A stretch of 64,000 nucleotides of DNA, taken from positions 34,405 to 98,404 of the forward strand of contig NZ_SMYZ01000031.1 in assembly GCF_004919685.1 (NCBI RefSeq), read 5' to 3'. The notes beneath the pieces are model-generated. The model saw only the letters and a list, made by a program, of their open reading frames with translations, was not told where the DNA came from and ran no database searches. The translations under genes were made by a program, and so were the position numbers. This document shows positions 1-8,705 of this stretch, in pieces (position 1 is the first letter of the stretch; each line of letters starts with the position of its first letter). This stretch comes from Mesorhizobium norvegicum (lineage in GTDB: Bacteria > Pseudomonadota > Alphaproteobacteria > Rhizobiales > Rhizobiaceae).

Positions 1-541
1 AGTCCAGCCGTCCCAGCGGCTCATCGAGCAACAGCAGGCGCGGGTCGTTGACCAGGGCACGCGCCAGTGCGGCACGTTGCGCCATGCCGCCGGACAGTTG
101 ATGCGGAAAGGCGGAGGCGAAGGCTTCGAGCTTGACCAGGCGAAGCGCATCATCGATCCGCTTCTGGCTGCCGGCCAGAACGCCGCGCGCTTCCGGCCCG
201 ATGGCGACATTGTCGCGAACGGTCCGCCACGGAAACAGGGTCGGATCCTGGAACACCAGAACGCGCGACGGATCCGGTCTGGCGACAATTGTCCCGTCGG
301 CCAGCACCTCGCCGCTGCTTGGCCGTTCCAGCCCTGCCGCCAGCCGCAGCAAGGTCGACTTGCCGCAGCCCGACGGGCCGAGCAGCGCCACGAACTCGCC
401 CGGCGCCACGGCCAGGTCGATCTGGCGCAGCACCGGCAAGGGCTGCCCATCCAGATCGTACTGATGCGAGACGCCCTGGAAGTCGACGGCCAGACCGGCA
501 GAGTCATCGGATGCGGCATGAACGGCGGCAGCGGCTACCAT
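1..541 (-). CDS. Sulfonate/nitrate-type ABC transporter ATP-binding protein (3' part outside window)
   Basis: This is the ATPase subunit of a NitT/TauT/SsuB-type importer, cut off by the window edge with about 180 residues visible. Translating the minus strand from the ATG at 541 shows a Walker A (GPSGCGKST, about residues 55-63), a Q-loop (VFQDP), the ABC signature LSGGMAQR and a Walker B (LLLLDEP). The sequence ends before the H-loop. The start overlaps the stop of the upstream permease by a few bases, so it is the last visible gene of a binding protein-permease-ATPase operon. The subfamily is inferred from the neighbours; the exact substrate (alkanesulfonate, taurine or another) is not determined. 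Confidence 0.9.
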   Translation of the reverse strand, partial: MVAAAAVHAASDDSAGLAVDFQGVSHQYDLDGQPLPVLRQIDLAVAPGEFVALLGPSGCGKSTLLRLAAGLERPSSGEVLADGTIVARPDPSRVLVFQDPTLFPWRTVRDNVAIGPEARGVLAGSQKRIDDALRLVKLEAFASAFPHQLSGGMAQRAALARALVNDPRLLLLDEPLGRLD

Positions 542-1536
542 TGCACGACCCCCTTCTGCCAACCGAGCAGCCGGTCGCGCACGACAAACAACAGCTTGAC
601 GAGACCCGAACAGAGCAACGCCATGATGATCAGCATGGCATAGACGTTGGCATAGGCCGAATAGGCGGTCTGGAATTGCAGGTACCAGCCCATGCCGTAT
701 TTCGCGCCGAGCATTTCGGCGACCACCAGCACGGCAAAGGAATAATACAACCCCATGAACAGGCCGACGAAGACATGCGGCAAGGCGGCTGGTATCGCCA
801 CGCGAAGAACCAGATAGCGGCTGCTGGCGCCCAGCGTGCGCGCCACGTCGTAGAAGGAGCGATTGACAGAGTTGACGCCCGACGCGGTCAGGATCGCAAC
901 CGGTATGCCGGATGCAAGCGCGACAAGGAACAGGCTGGCCAGGAACGTCGTCGGGAACAGAAAAAAGGTTGCCGGGATCCAAGCGCTCGCCGGCACCGGG
1001 CCGATCAGCTTCAGGACTGGCATGCCCCAATAGGCAAAGGTCTTGGACCAGCCTAGCGCAACGCCGCCGATGAAGCCGACGATGATGCCGCTGAAGAATC
1101 CGATCGTCCACAGCCGCGCCGTGTAGGCGATGCAGATGAGGATGCGCTGCCAGTCGACGATATAGACATGCAAGAGGCCGTGCGGTGGCGAGAAGAAGGG
1201 TTTCGGCATCCAGCCAAGCTTGGCGGTGATCAGCTCCCAAAGCGCGAACCAGAGGCCGAGCGCAATCAGCCAGGGACCATAGTGGATCAGCCCGCGGCCA
1301 AATCCACCAAGCTTTTCGACGCCGAACGCGAGACCGGCAAGGACCACCGCTCCGGCGACCAGCAGGGCGACGAAGACATCACGGCTGCCCCACGGCACGA
1401 CATCGGGAAAGGCAACCGTCACAATGGCAGCGAGCAGCCAGGCCGAGGCGGCATAGAGCCCGTGCTTCCACACGGGTCCGGCAAAAGCGGAGGAAACACT
1501 CTTTTCGCCTGCGTCCTTGTCGACCGCTGCGCTCAT
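535..1536 (-). CDS. ABC transporter permease, SsuC/TauC-like
   Basis: This is the inner-membrane permease of the sulfonate/nitrate-type importer. The protein (about 333 aa) is longer than the usual 250-270 aa because two extra hydrophobic segments precede the conserved domain. The cytoplasmic coupling (EAA) loop is visible as RTLGASSRYLVLRVAIPAAL near residue 240. I chose the ATG at 1536; a GTG directly before it (1539) is an alternative. It lies between the binding protein gene (11 nt away) and the ATPase gene (overlapping), in one operon. Confidence 0.88.
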   Translation of the reverse strand: MSAAVDKDAGEKSVSSAFAGPVWKHGLYAASAWLLAAIVTVAFPDVVPWGSRDVFVALLVAGAVVLAGLAFGVEKLGGFGRGLIHYGPWLIALGLWFALWELITAKLGWMPKPFFSPPHGLLHVYIVDWQRILICIAYTARLWTIGFFSGIIVGFIGGVALGWSKTFAYWGMPVLKLIGPVPASAWIPATFFLFPTTFLASLFLVALASGIPVAILTASGVNSVNRSFYDVARTLGASSRYLVLRVAIPAALPHVFVGLFMGLYYSFAVLVVAEMLGAKYGMGWYLQFQTAYSAYANVYAMLIIMALLCSGLVKLLFVVRDRLLGWQKGVVQW

Positions 1537-1547
1537 CACCGTAACCG

Positions 1548-2582
1548 TCAGGCCAGAATGTCGACCGTCACCCGCTGTGCGAGCTCCGCCGGGTCGGTGG
1601 TGGGATCGAGGACCTTGATCAACGCCAGGTCAGCGGCGGCATGCTTCACCTGGTCCTGAAGATCCTTGCCGACCGGATGGTTGTGCAGCACCCATGAGGC
1701 AATCTCGTCGCGGATATCTTCAAAGGGGAAACCCGGGTTGAGATTGTCGACGAACCACTTGGCCACCTCGTCTGGATGCGCCGCCGCATATTCGTGGATC
1801 TCGATATCGGCTTCGGCCAACCTCCGGATGGCATCCTTGTTGGCGTCCAGGAAAGCCGAATTGACGCCAAGCACACAGCAGACCGCGCCCTCGAAAGATC
1901 CGGTTTGCGTGTTGGCAACCTCCACCAGGTCGAACTTCTTCTTGTGGGAATAGGCCCACGGATCGAGATGCGCCAGCGCGTCGGCCTGGCCCTTGCCAAC
2001 CGTTTCGCCGACCAGATCGAACGGCACGTTGAGCCAGCTCACATCATTTTCGGGATCGAGGCCGGCCTTGGCCAGCGCGACCTGGAAGGAATGCTTTGGC
2101 GGGCTGGCGACATCGTAGGAGACGATGGTCTTGCCCTTCAGTCCTTCGAGCGTGGTGACGCCGGAGGCCTTGGACGCCAGCAGCCTTGTACAGCCGCCAT
2201 GCGAGCCGACGAAGAGCTTGACGTCCAGCCCCTGCTCCAGCGGCTTGACCCAGTCGTAGAGCAAGCCGGCGCCGGCATCCGTCTTGTTGGTGGCGATCGA
2301 CTGGATCAACGTCTGGCCACTGGCACCTTGATAGTAGAGCTCGATGTCGAGATCATGCTTGGCATAGATGCCCTTCGAAAGGGCGAAGGCGATCGGCGAA
2401 TGGCAAGCCGCGAACTCGGTCCACGACAACCGCACCTTGGTCGCATTGCCGGCAACGGCGTAGCTGGTCGGCCTGGCGAGTAGGCCTACAGCCGCGGCGC
2501 CAACACCGAGCGCGCCGGCTGCGCGCAGAACACCGCGCCGCGAAATTTTCGATGTTGTCGTGATTTTCCTGCTGGAAGTCAT
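1548..2582 (-). CDS. ABC transporter substrate-binding protein, NitT/TauT/SsuA family, Tat signal
   Basis: This is the periplasmic binding protein that delivers substrate to the permease encoded next to it. The 344-aa product starts with a twin-arginine export signal (SRRGVLRA followed by a hydrophobic Ala/Gly/Val stretch to about residue 40), which is common for SsuA/TauA-like proteins. The mature part has the usual opening (VRLSWTEFAACHSPIAFALS). A strong ribosome binding site (AGGAGGGG) sits just before the ATG at 2582. As first gene of the three-gene operon it follows the O-acetylhomoserine sulfhydrylase region, which supports a role in sulfur supply, although nitrate or other anions cannot be excluded. 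Confidence 0.9.
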   Translation of the reverse strand: MTSSRKITTTSKISRRGVLRAAGALGVGAAAVGLLARPTSYAVAGNATKVRLSWTEFAACHSPIAFALSKGIYAKHDLDIELYYQGASGQTLIQSIATNKTDAGAGLLYDWVKPLEQGLDVKLFVGSHGGCTRLLASKASGVTTLEGLKGKTIVSYDVASPPKHSFQVALAKAGLDPENDVSWLNVPFDLVGETVGKGQADALAHLDPWAYSHKKKFDLVEVANTQTGSFEGAVCCVLGVNSAFLDANKDAIRRLAEADIEIHEYAAAHPDEVAKWFVDNLNPGFPFEDIRDEIASWVLHNHPVGKDLQDQVKHAAADLALIKVLDPTTDPAELAQRVTVDILA

Positions 2583-2641
2583 TGTCCCCTCCTGTGATCG
2601 GATCGATGTGGAGCTAGTGATTTGTTCGCCAGAAAAATGCC

Positions 2642-3967
2642 TCAGGCGGCCTTCAATTCGCGATCGCCGGCGACCTGATCGAGCGCCTGTTCGAGATCGC
2701 GGATGATGTCGTCGGGGTGCTCGATGCCGACGGAGAGCCTGACATAACCGGGGGTCACGCCAGTCGCGAGCTGCTCTTCGGGCGAAAGCTGCGAGTGGGT
2801 CGTGGTCGATGGATGGATAGCCAGAGAACGCGCGTCACCGATGTTGGCGACGTGATAGAGCAGCTTCAGCCCGTTGATGAAGGAACGCCCCGCCTCGCGG
2901 CCATCCTTGAGTTCGAACCCGACCAGCGCGCCGTAGCTGCCTTGCCGGAAATAGGCATCGGCCCGGCGTTTGCTCTCACCGCCCTGGTAACGCGGGAAGA
3001 TGACGTTGCTTACCTTCGGATGACCGCGCAAAAACTCCGCCACCTTGATGGCGTTCTCATTGTGCTGGCGGATGCGCAAGGGCAGCGTCTCCAGGCCCTG
3101 CAGCAGCTGGAAGGCATTGAACGGGCTGATCGCGGCACCAACGTCGCGCAGAAGCACGGTGCGGATGCGCAGCACATAGGCAACCGGTCCAAGCGGCTTG
3201 GCCGCCTCGACCCAGACCTTGCCGTGATAGCTTGGATCGGGCTGGTTCAGCGTCGGGAAGCGTTCGGCATGGTCTTCCCATGGGAAGTTGCCGCCATCGA
3301 TGACGATGCCGCCAATCGACGTGCCGTGGCCGCCAATGTATTTCGTCGCCGAATAGACCACGACCGCCGCGCCATGGTCGAACGGCCTGATGATCAGCGG
3401 TGCGGCGGTGTTGTCGATGATCAACGGCACGCCGAGCGATCGGCCGATGTCGGCGACTTCCTTGATCGGGAAGACATGCAGCTTCGGATTGGGCAGCGAT
3501 TCCGCGTAATAGGCGCGTGTCCGCGCATCGGTGGCACGGCGGAAATTCTCAGGGTCGGACGGATCGACGAACCGCACCTCCACACCCAGATGCTTCAGGG
3601 TGGCGGCAAACAGGGCCCAGGTGCCGCCGTAGAGATCGGTGGCGGAGACGATGTTGTCGCCGGCGCCGGCAAGGTTCAGCACCGAATAGGCCGAGGCCGC
3701 CTGGCCGGAGGACAGGAGAAGGGCAGCCGCGCCCCCTTCCAGCGCCGCGATGCGCGTCTCCAGCGCATCCTGCGTCGGGTTCGACACACGCGTGTAGATA
3801 TGGCCGATCTCATCGAGCGCAAACAGGCGATCGGCATGATCGGTGTCCTGGAATTGATAGGACGTGGTCTGGTAGATGGGCACCGCAACGGCGCCGCTGG
3901 TGGGATCGGCGCGCCAGGAGCCGCCGTGAAGGGCGAGGGTCTCGGGAGAAAGATTTTCCAGGGTCAT
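2642..3967 (-). CDS. metY: O-acetylhomoserine sulfhydrylase (Cys/Met metabolism PLP enzyme)
   Basis: This PLP enzyme of the Cys/Met metabolism family (441 aa) would join sulfide or a thiol to O-acetylhomoserine to make homocysteine or methionine. The opening (ETLALHGG, then PIYQTTSYQF) and the PLP-lysine motif YSATKYIGGHG are typical of the O-acetylhomoserine aminocarboxypropyltransferase branch, which is longer than cystathionine gamma-synthase. The start at 3967 is preceded by AGGAAGGA; an upstream in-frame ATG at 4000 would overlap the dioxygenase gene. It is probably co-transcribed with that gene. Placing it among organosulfur importers suggests it refixes sulfur released by the cluster. 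Confidence 0.9.
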   Translation of the reverse strand: MTLENLSPETLALHGGSWRADPTSGAVAVPIYQTTSYQFQDTDHADRLFALDEIGHIYTRVSNPTQDALETRIAALEGGAAALLLSSGQAASAYSVLNLAGAGDNIVSATDLYGGTWALFAATLKHLGVEVRFVDPSDPENFRRATDARTRAYYAESLPNPKLHVFPIKEVADIGRSLGVPLIIDNTAAPLIIRPFDHGAAVVVYSATKYIGGHGTSIGGIVIDGGNFPWEDHAERFPTLNQPDPSYHGKVWVEAAKPLGPVAYVLRIRTVLLRDVGAAISPFNAFQLLQGLETLPLRIRQHNENAIKVAEFLRGHPKVSNVIFPRYQGGESKRRADAYFRQGSYGALVGFELKDGREAGRSFINGLKLLYHVANIGDARSLAIHPSTTTHSQLSPEEQLATGVTPGYVRLSVGIEHPDDIIRDLEQALDQVAGDRELKAA

Positions 3968-3996
3968 GTGTCGTTCCTTCCTGATGGTTGCCGTGG

Positions 3997-5049
3997 TCAA
4001 GCGACGGGTACGGCGTCTGTGCGGGCCTGGGCGGCCAGCAGATCGGCGTGATGGCGCCGCGCGACGTCGGGATGCGAGCGCAGCCGGCTCTTCAGCGCGT
4101 TCTGCCCGGAATTTCGGTAGAGCGGATTCTGCGGATCGCGGGTGACGCCGCTCGCCTGCGCCTTCAGGTGCGGCGCCAGATCCAGGAGCGGAATCTCGGC
4201 ATCGAACGGAGCGCCGAGGAAGAAGGCGACCGACAGCCGGTCGGTGCCGGCCGGCGGCGTCACGACCCGGTGCACGGTGGCCTTCAGATAGCCGTCGGTC
4301 GCCATTTCCAGGAGTTCGCCGATGTTGACGACAAAGGTGCCGGCGCGCGGCTCGGCGTCGATCCAGCCGCCGTCCGCGGCTTCGACCTGCAATCCCTTCT
4401 GCTTTTCCTGCAGCAGTAGCGTCAGGAAGCCGCTGTCCTTGTGGGCGCCGACGCCTTGCTCGCTTTCGGTCGAGTCGCGGCCGGGATAGCGAATGATCTT
4501 GATGAGGTGGTTCGGCGTCCCGGCATAGATGATTTCGAAGGCGTCCTCATCCTGCTCCAGGACAATGGCGAAGGCTTTCAGCAGGCGCGTCGAAAGATCG
4601 GTGAGGCGATCCTGCCACTCCAGCAGAAGCGGCTTCAGCTCGGGCAAGGCGCTTGGCCATTGGTTCGGCCCCTGCAGGCGCGTCCAAGCCGGCAGTCCGG
4701 CATCGCGCGGCAGCGCCGGCGCCTCCGAGCCGACATCGACCTGCTCGCGCCAGTCCCTCTGGCCTTTCGTCAGTTCCTGGCCAACCCGGTTGTAGCCGCG
4801 GAAATGCGGCGAGTTGACCATCTCGATCTTGAGCTTGTCCTTGTCCGGCAGGGCAAAGAAACGCCGTGACGCGCCAAGCACATCGTCGATCAGCGATTGC
4901 GCGATGCCATGTCCCGTCAGGTAAAAGAAGCCGACATCGCGCGCAGCACGCCGTAATCCCTCGATGAATTCTTTGCGAGAATCCGGATCGGCTTCGTAGC
5001 GAGAAAAATCCAATACCGGAATCGTTCTCTTGTCTGCAGAATTGCTCAT
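3997..5049 (-). CDS. Isopenicillin N synthase-like 2-oxoglutarate/Fe(II) dioxygenase
   Basis: This cytoplasmic non-heme iron oxygenase (350 aa) has the DIOX_N domain first (TIPVLDFSRYEADP...) and the double-stranded beta-helix second. The iron ligands are visible: H and D in GAHKDSGFLTLL (about residue 190) and H in ATVHRVV (about 255), followed by the 2-oxoglutarate arginine in RLSVAFFLG. I chose the ATG at 5049, preceded by GTGAGGATCGAC; a GTG 12 nt upstream is possible. It is the first gene of a pair with the sulfhydrylase. Family members hydroxylate or oxidatively cleave many small molecules, some sulfur-containing, so the substrate is open. Confidence 0.87.
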   Translation of the reverse strand: MSNSADKRTIPVLDFSRYEADPDSRKEFIEGLRRAARDVGFFYLTGHGIAQSLIDDVLGASRRFFALPDKDKLKIEMVNSPHFRGYNRVGQELTKGQRDWREQVDVGSEAPALPRDAGLPAWTRLQGPNQWPSALPELKPLLLEWQDRLTDLSTRLLKAFAIVLEQDEDAFEIIYAGTPNHLIKIIRYPGRDSTESEQGVGAHKDSGFLTLLLQEKQKGLQVEAADGGWIDAEPRAGTFVVNIGELLEMATDGYLKATVHRVVTPPAGTDRLSVAFFLGAPFDAEIPLLDLAPHLKAQASGVTRDPQNPLYRNSGQNALKSRLRSHPDVARRHHADLLAAQARTDAVPVA

Positions 5050-5181
5050 GTCGATCCTCACGTTTGGTGATCGAAGCGTCGCACCACGGGCGATGGAAAC
5101 AAAGAAAACGTCATCCCTTTCGGCGGCGGGTGAGGAAATTCACGTGTCGTTCGTGGGCGTTCAGCAGCGACTTTTTGTTAG

Positions 5182-5200
5182 ATCTACAAAATTAGTAGAT
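5182..5200. promoter_or_regulatory. Perfect inverted repeat upstream of the dioxygenase gene, LysR-type candidate site
   Basis: ATCTAC and GTAGAT flank a 7-nt AT-rich centre, about 130 nt upstream of the dioxygenase start. The arm spacing fits the T-N11-A type palindromes bound by LysR-family regulators, some of which (CysB, Cbl) control sulfur genes. No such regulator is encoded in this window, so the assignment is inference. Confidence 0.35.
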
Positions 5201-5231
5201 TTTGATTGTGACCGGTATCACGCGTTGATCT

Positions 5232-6866
5232 CTACTCTGCGGCCGTCCGGATCTGCTCGCGGCTGCGCTCCCAGGACAGGCCTGGGACCGCCGCCAGCAG
5301 CGCACGCGCATAGTCGGATCCGGGGCGCGTCAGAACCTGCTCGGCGGGTCCGTCCTCGACGATCTTGCCGCTCTGCATGACGACGATGCGGTCGGCGATC
5401 ACCGAGGCGACACGAAGATCGTGCGTGATGAACAGCATCGACAGGCCGAGGTCGCGTTTGATTTCCGCCAGAAGGTCGAGAATCTGCGCCTGTATCGAAA
5501 CATCCAGAGCCGAGACCGGTTCGTCGGCGACAAGCAGATCGGGCTCAAGCATGAGCGCGCGCGCCAGGCCGATGCGCTGCCTTTGGCCTCCCGAAAAAGC
5601 ATGCGGAAATCGATCGGCGGCGCCGGGGTCAAGTCCGACGCGGACAAGAAGTCGGGACATGCGCTCCTCGGCCCTCTCATACGAAAGGCCGTTGACAATA
5701 GCGGCTTCGGTGAGGATGCGGCGGACACGATGGCGGGGGTTGAGGGAGGCGAAGGGATCCTGAAACACCATCTGGATACGCGGACGTAGAGTCCGTTCCC
5801 GTGTCGTGCCGGCGAGATCGCGTCCGTCGAAGCGCAGGCTGCCTTCATCCCAGTCGGATAGCCCGACGACGCATTGGCCGAGCGTCGTCTTGCCCGAACC
5901 GGATTCACCGACCAGGGCAACCGTCTCGCCCCGCCCGATCGTCAGATCGACACCATCAAGCGCCCTGGTGCCGGATGCCTGCCGCCGCCAAGGCGCGCGG
6001 CGATCACGATAGGTCTTGGTCAGCCCGCGGACGACGAGAAACGGATCCCCTGCGTCCTGTTCGTCCGTTGCACTGGCATGCAGAACCGGAACGGCTTCGA
6101 TCAGGCGGCGTGTGTAAGGCTGCGACGGCGCGTCGAGGACATCATGCGCTCTGCCGGCCTCAACCACCCGGCCCTCCTTCATCACCACGACACGGTCGGC
6201 GATATCGGCGACCACGCCGAAATCATGAGTGATGAACAGGATCGCGAGGCCGAGCCTTTCGCGAATTTCAAGGATCAGCCGCAGGATTTCCGCCTGGGTG
6301 GTGACGTCGAGCGCGGTGGTCGGTTCATCGGCGATCAGCAGATCCGGATCGTTGGAGATCGCCATCGCGATCATCACCCGCTGCCGCTGTCCGCCGGAGA
6401 GCTGGTGCGGGTAGCGGTGGATGATCGTCTCGGGATCCGGAAGCCTGGTTGCCCGCGCCAGCTCCAGCACGCGCGCTGCGCGCGCCTTGCGGTCGCCACC
6501 GTCATGCGCGGCGAGCGCTTCCTCGATCTGGCGGCCGATGGTCAGCACCGGATTGAGTGCGCTCATCGGCTCCTGGAAGATGAAGCCTATGCGCTTGCCG
6601 CGCAGCAGGCGAAACGAGGCCTCGCTGATTCCGGCAATATCGCGACCGTCGAAACGGATTGCACCGGCCGCGACCCGCAGCTGCTTGGCCGGCAACAGGC
6701 CGGCAATGGCTGCGGCCAGTACCGATTTGCCGGACCCGGATTCGCCGACGAGGCAGAGCACTTCGCCACGGTCGATGCGCAACGACACGTCCTCGACGGC
6801 CAATGCCCGATCGGCATGGTCCGGCAAGGCGATGGAGAGACCGTCGATCTCGACCAGGGCACTCAT
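5232..6866 (-). CDS. Dipeptide/oligopeptide-type ABC transporter, fused double ATP-binding protein
   Basis: This is a DppD-DppF fusion (544 aa) that powers the neighbouring DppB/DppC permeases. The first ATPase half has Walker [10 protein letters not shown] (about residue 40) and signature LSGGQRQR; the second has Walker [10 protein letters not shown] and signature FSGGQRQR. Each half has a LLIADEP/LLVADEP Walker B. I start it at the ATG at 6866, which overlaps the permease stop in an ATGA; the frame is open farther upstream but that part lies inside the permease gene. It is the last gene of the operon binding protein-DppB-DppC-ATPase. Confidence 0.93.
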   Translation of the reverse strand: MSALVEIDGLSIALPDHADRALAVEDVSLRIDRGEVLCLVGESGSGKSVLAAAIAGLLPAKQLRVAAGAIRFDGRDIAGISEASFRLLRGKRIGFIFQEPMSALNPVLTIGRQIEEALAAHDGGDRKARAARVLELARATRLPDPETIIHRYPHQLSGGQRQRVMIAMAISNDPDLLIADEPTTALDVTTQAEILRLILEIRERLGLAILFITHDFGVVADIADRVVVMKEGRVVEAGRAHDVLDAPSQPYTRRLIEAVPVLHASATDEQDAGDPFLVVRGLTKTYRDRRAPWRRQASGTRALDGVDLTIGRGETVALVGESGSGKTTLGQCVVGLSDWDEGSLRFDGRDLAGTTRERTLRPRIQMVFQDPFASLNPRHRVRRILTEAAIVNGLSYERAEERMSRLLVRVGLDPGAADRFPHAFSGGQRQRIGLARALMLEPDLLVADEPVSALDVSIQAQILDLLAEIKRDLGLSMLFITHDLRVASVIADRIVVMQSGKIVEDGPAEQVLTRPGSDYARALLAAVPGLSWERSREQIRTAAE

Positions 6867-7705
6867 GCGCGCCCACCGCGATTGCTGTTTCGAGGGTTGA
6901 GCCAATGGTTCAGGCCGTCGCCGACAAGGTTCAGGGACAGCACGGTGAGGAAGATCGCCAGGCCCGGAATGGTCGACAGCCACCAGTTGACGCGAAAGGC
7001 GGTCCTGCCGGTGCCGAGCAGATAACCCCAGGAGACGAAGTCGCGATTGCCCAGACCAAGAAAGCTGATGCCGGACTCGATCAGGATGACGGTTGCCGTC
7101 ATCAACGAAGCGGCGACGATCACCGGTGACAACACGTTGGGAAGGATGTGCCCCCAGATGATCCGGGCGCTCGACAGGCCGCCAACCCGTGCCGCCCGCA
7201 CGAAGTCCTGGTTCACGAGGCTCAGCACCTCGGCCCGGACCAGCCGGGCGATCTGCGGCCAGCTGACGATTGCGATGGCCAGGATGATCGAGGTCAGCGA
7301 AGGCGCGATGATCGCAACGATGACGACGGTGAGCAGGAAGCTCGGGATGGTCTGGAAGAACTCGGTGAACCGCATGGCAACGTCGTCGACCCAGCCGCCG
7401 AAATAGCCGGCGACGGCGCCTATGGCGGTGCCAAAGGCAACGGCGAGCATCGTCACCGCCAGCGCGATCAGCAGCGTGACCTGTGCCCCGTGGGCGATGC
7501 CGGCCGCAAGATCGCGGCCGAGCATATCGGTGCCGAACAGATGACCCGGACTGAAGGGCGGCAGGTTCGGACGGGCAACCATGCGCCAGGGATCGCCTGG
7601 AAAGAGAATACCGGCGAAGATCGCCATCAGCAGGATCGCAATCAGGATCAGCGCGCCGGCAACGGCGCCCGGATGCCTGAGGAACGAGCTTCGCAGCAGC
7701 GCCAC
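6863..7705 (-). CDS. Dipeptide-type ABC transporter permease, DppC-like
   Basis: This is the second permease of the importer (280 aa), with about six membrane segments. It has the hallmark of the DppC branch, HLFGTDMLGRDLAAG, in the first periplasmic loop and the coupling loop AARVGGLSSARIIWGHILPN. It starts with GTG at 7705, four nucleotides after the DppB gene, and overlaps the ATPase gene by ATGA, so translation is coupled. It is full length and is a useful yardstick for the shortened DppC-like protein at 11520-12158. Confidence 0.92.
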   Translation of the reverse strand: MALLRSSFLRHPGAVAGALILIAILLMAIFAGILFPGDPWRMVARPNLPPFSPGHLFGTDMLGRDLAAGIAHGAQVTLLIALAVTMLAVAFGTAIGAVAGYFGGWVDDVAMRFTEFFQTIPSFLLTVVIVAIIAPSLTSIILAIAIVSWPQIARLVRAEVLSLVNQDFVRAARVGGLSSARIIWGHILPNVLSPVIVAASLMTATVILIESGISFLGLGNRDFVSWGYLLGTGRTAFRVNWWLSTIPGLAIFLTVLSLNLVGDGLNHWLNPRNSNRGGRA

Positions 7706-7709
7706 GGCC

Positions 7710-8693
7710 TCAAGCCCCCAGTTCTATGCGCGGGTCGGCGGCGACGTAGAGAAAATCCGCAACCAGGTTGATCACGACGACGATCGCCGAGGTGATGAAG
7801 AAGATCGCCAGCAGCAGGTTGTAGTCCCGCTGCATGAGGGCATCGAAGGCGAGACGCCCGACGCCCGGCCAGGCGAAGACCGTCTCGATCAGGATCGACC
7901 CGCCGATCAGCTGCCCGGCCTGCAAGGAGGCGAAGGTGATGATCGGCAGCAGCGCGTTCCTCAGAACATGCTGGCGCCAGATCAGGCCCGGTTTCAGGCC
8001 CTTGGCCCTGGCGGTGCGGACAAAATCGCGATCAAGCACGTCGAGCACCGATGCGCGCGTCACGCGCATGTAGATGGCCATGTAGAACAAGCCGAGCGTC
8101 AGTGCCGGAAGAATGAGATGAACGGCGACATCCGCGACAAGCGAGACGTCCGAACCGCCCTCACCCACCCTCTGCATGCCGTAGGACGGCAGCCAGTTCA
8201 GCCAGACCGAAAACAGCAGGATCGCCATCAGGCCGGTCCAGAACAGCGGCATGGCAAAGAACATCACCGAAATGCCGGTCAGCACGGTGTCGAGCAGGCT
8301 GCCGGCGTGCCGGGCGGCGATCGACCCGAGCGCAATGCCGGCCGCCAGCGCAAACCCAAATGCCGTCAAGGTCAGAAGCAGTGTTGCCGGCAGCCGTTCC
8401 GCGATGATGTCGAGAACAGGGCGCTGGTCCCGGTAGGACTGACCGAAATCAAGACGCGCCAGCGATTTGGTGTAGATCCATAGCTGCTCGGGAACGGAGC
8501 GATCGAGCCCGAGGTCGTGGCGCAGTTCCGCGACAAAGGCCGGGTCGGCCGCGCCCTGGTCTCCGGCCAGCACCGATGCCGCGTCTCCGGGTGCGAGGCG
8601 CAGCAGCACGAAGTTGAGGACGATCACCCCAAACAGAATGAGAACCGCGCGGGCAGCCCGTCCCGTCAGAAAGCCAAGACGATCCATCCTCAC
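7710..8693 (-). CDS. Dipeptide-type ABC transporter permease, DppB-like
   Basis: This is the first permease of the importer (about 327 aa). It has the DppB-type N-terminal membrane segment (ILFGVIVLNFVLLRLAPGD), then the characteristic periplasmic part and the coupling loop RTARAKGLKPGLIWRQHVLR near residue 225. The start is GTG at 8693 or ATG at 8687; a GTGAGG stretch lies between them and the choice is not decided. It sits 12 nt after the binding protein gene and 4 nt before the DppC gene. Confidence 0.92.
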   Translation of the reverse strand: MRMDRLGFLTGRAARAVLILFGVIVLNFVLLRLAPGDAASVLAGDQGAADPAFVAELRHDLGLDRSVPEQLWIYTKSLARLDFGQSYRDQRPVLDIIAERLPATLLLTLTAFGFALAAGIALGSIAARHAGSLLDTVLTGISVMFFAMPLFWTGLMAILLFSVWLNWLPSYGMQRVGEGGSDVSLVADVAVHLILPALTLGLFYMAIYMRVTRASVLDVLDRDFVRTARAKGLKPGLIWRQHVLRNALLPIITFASLQAGQLIGGSILIETVFAWPGVGRLAFDALMQRDYNLLLAIFFITSAIVVVINLVADFLYVAADPRIELGA

Positions 8694-8705
8694 CCAGCCC
8701 CGCGC

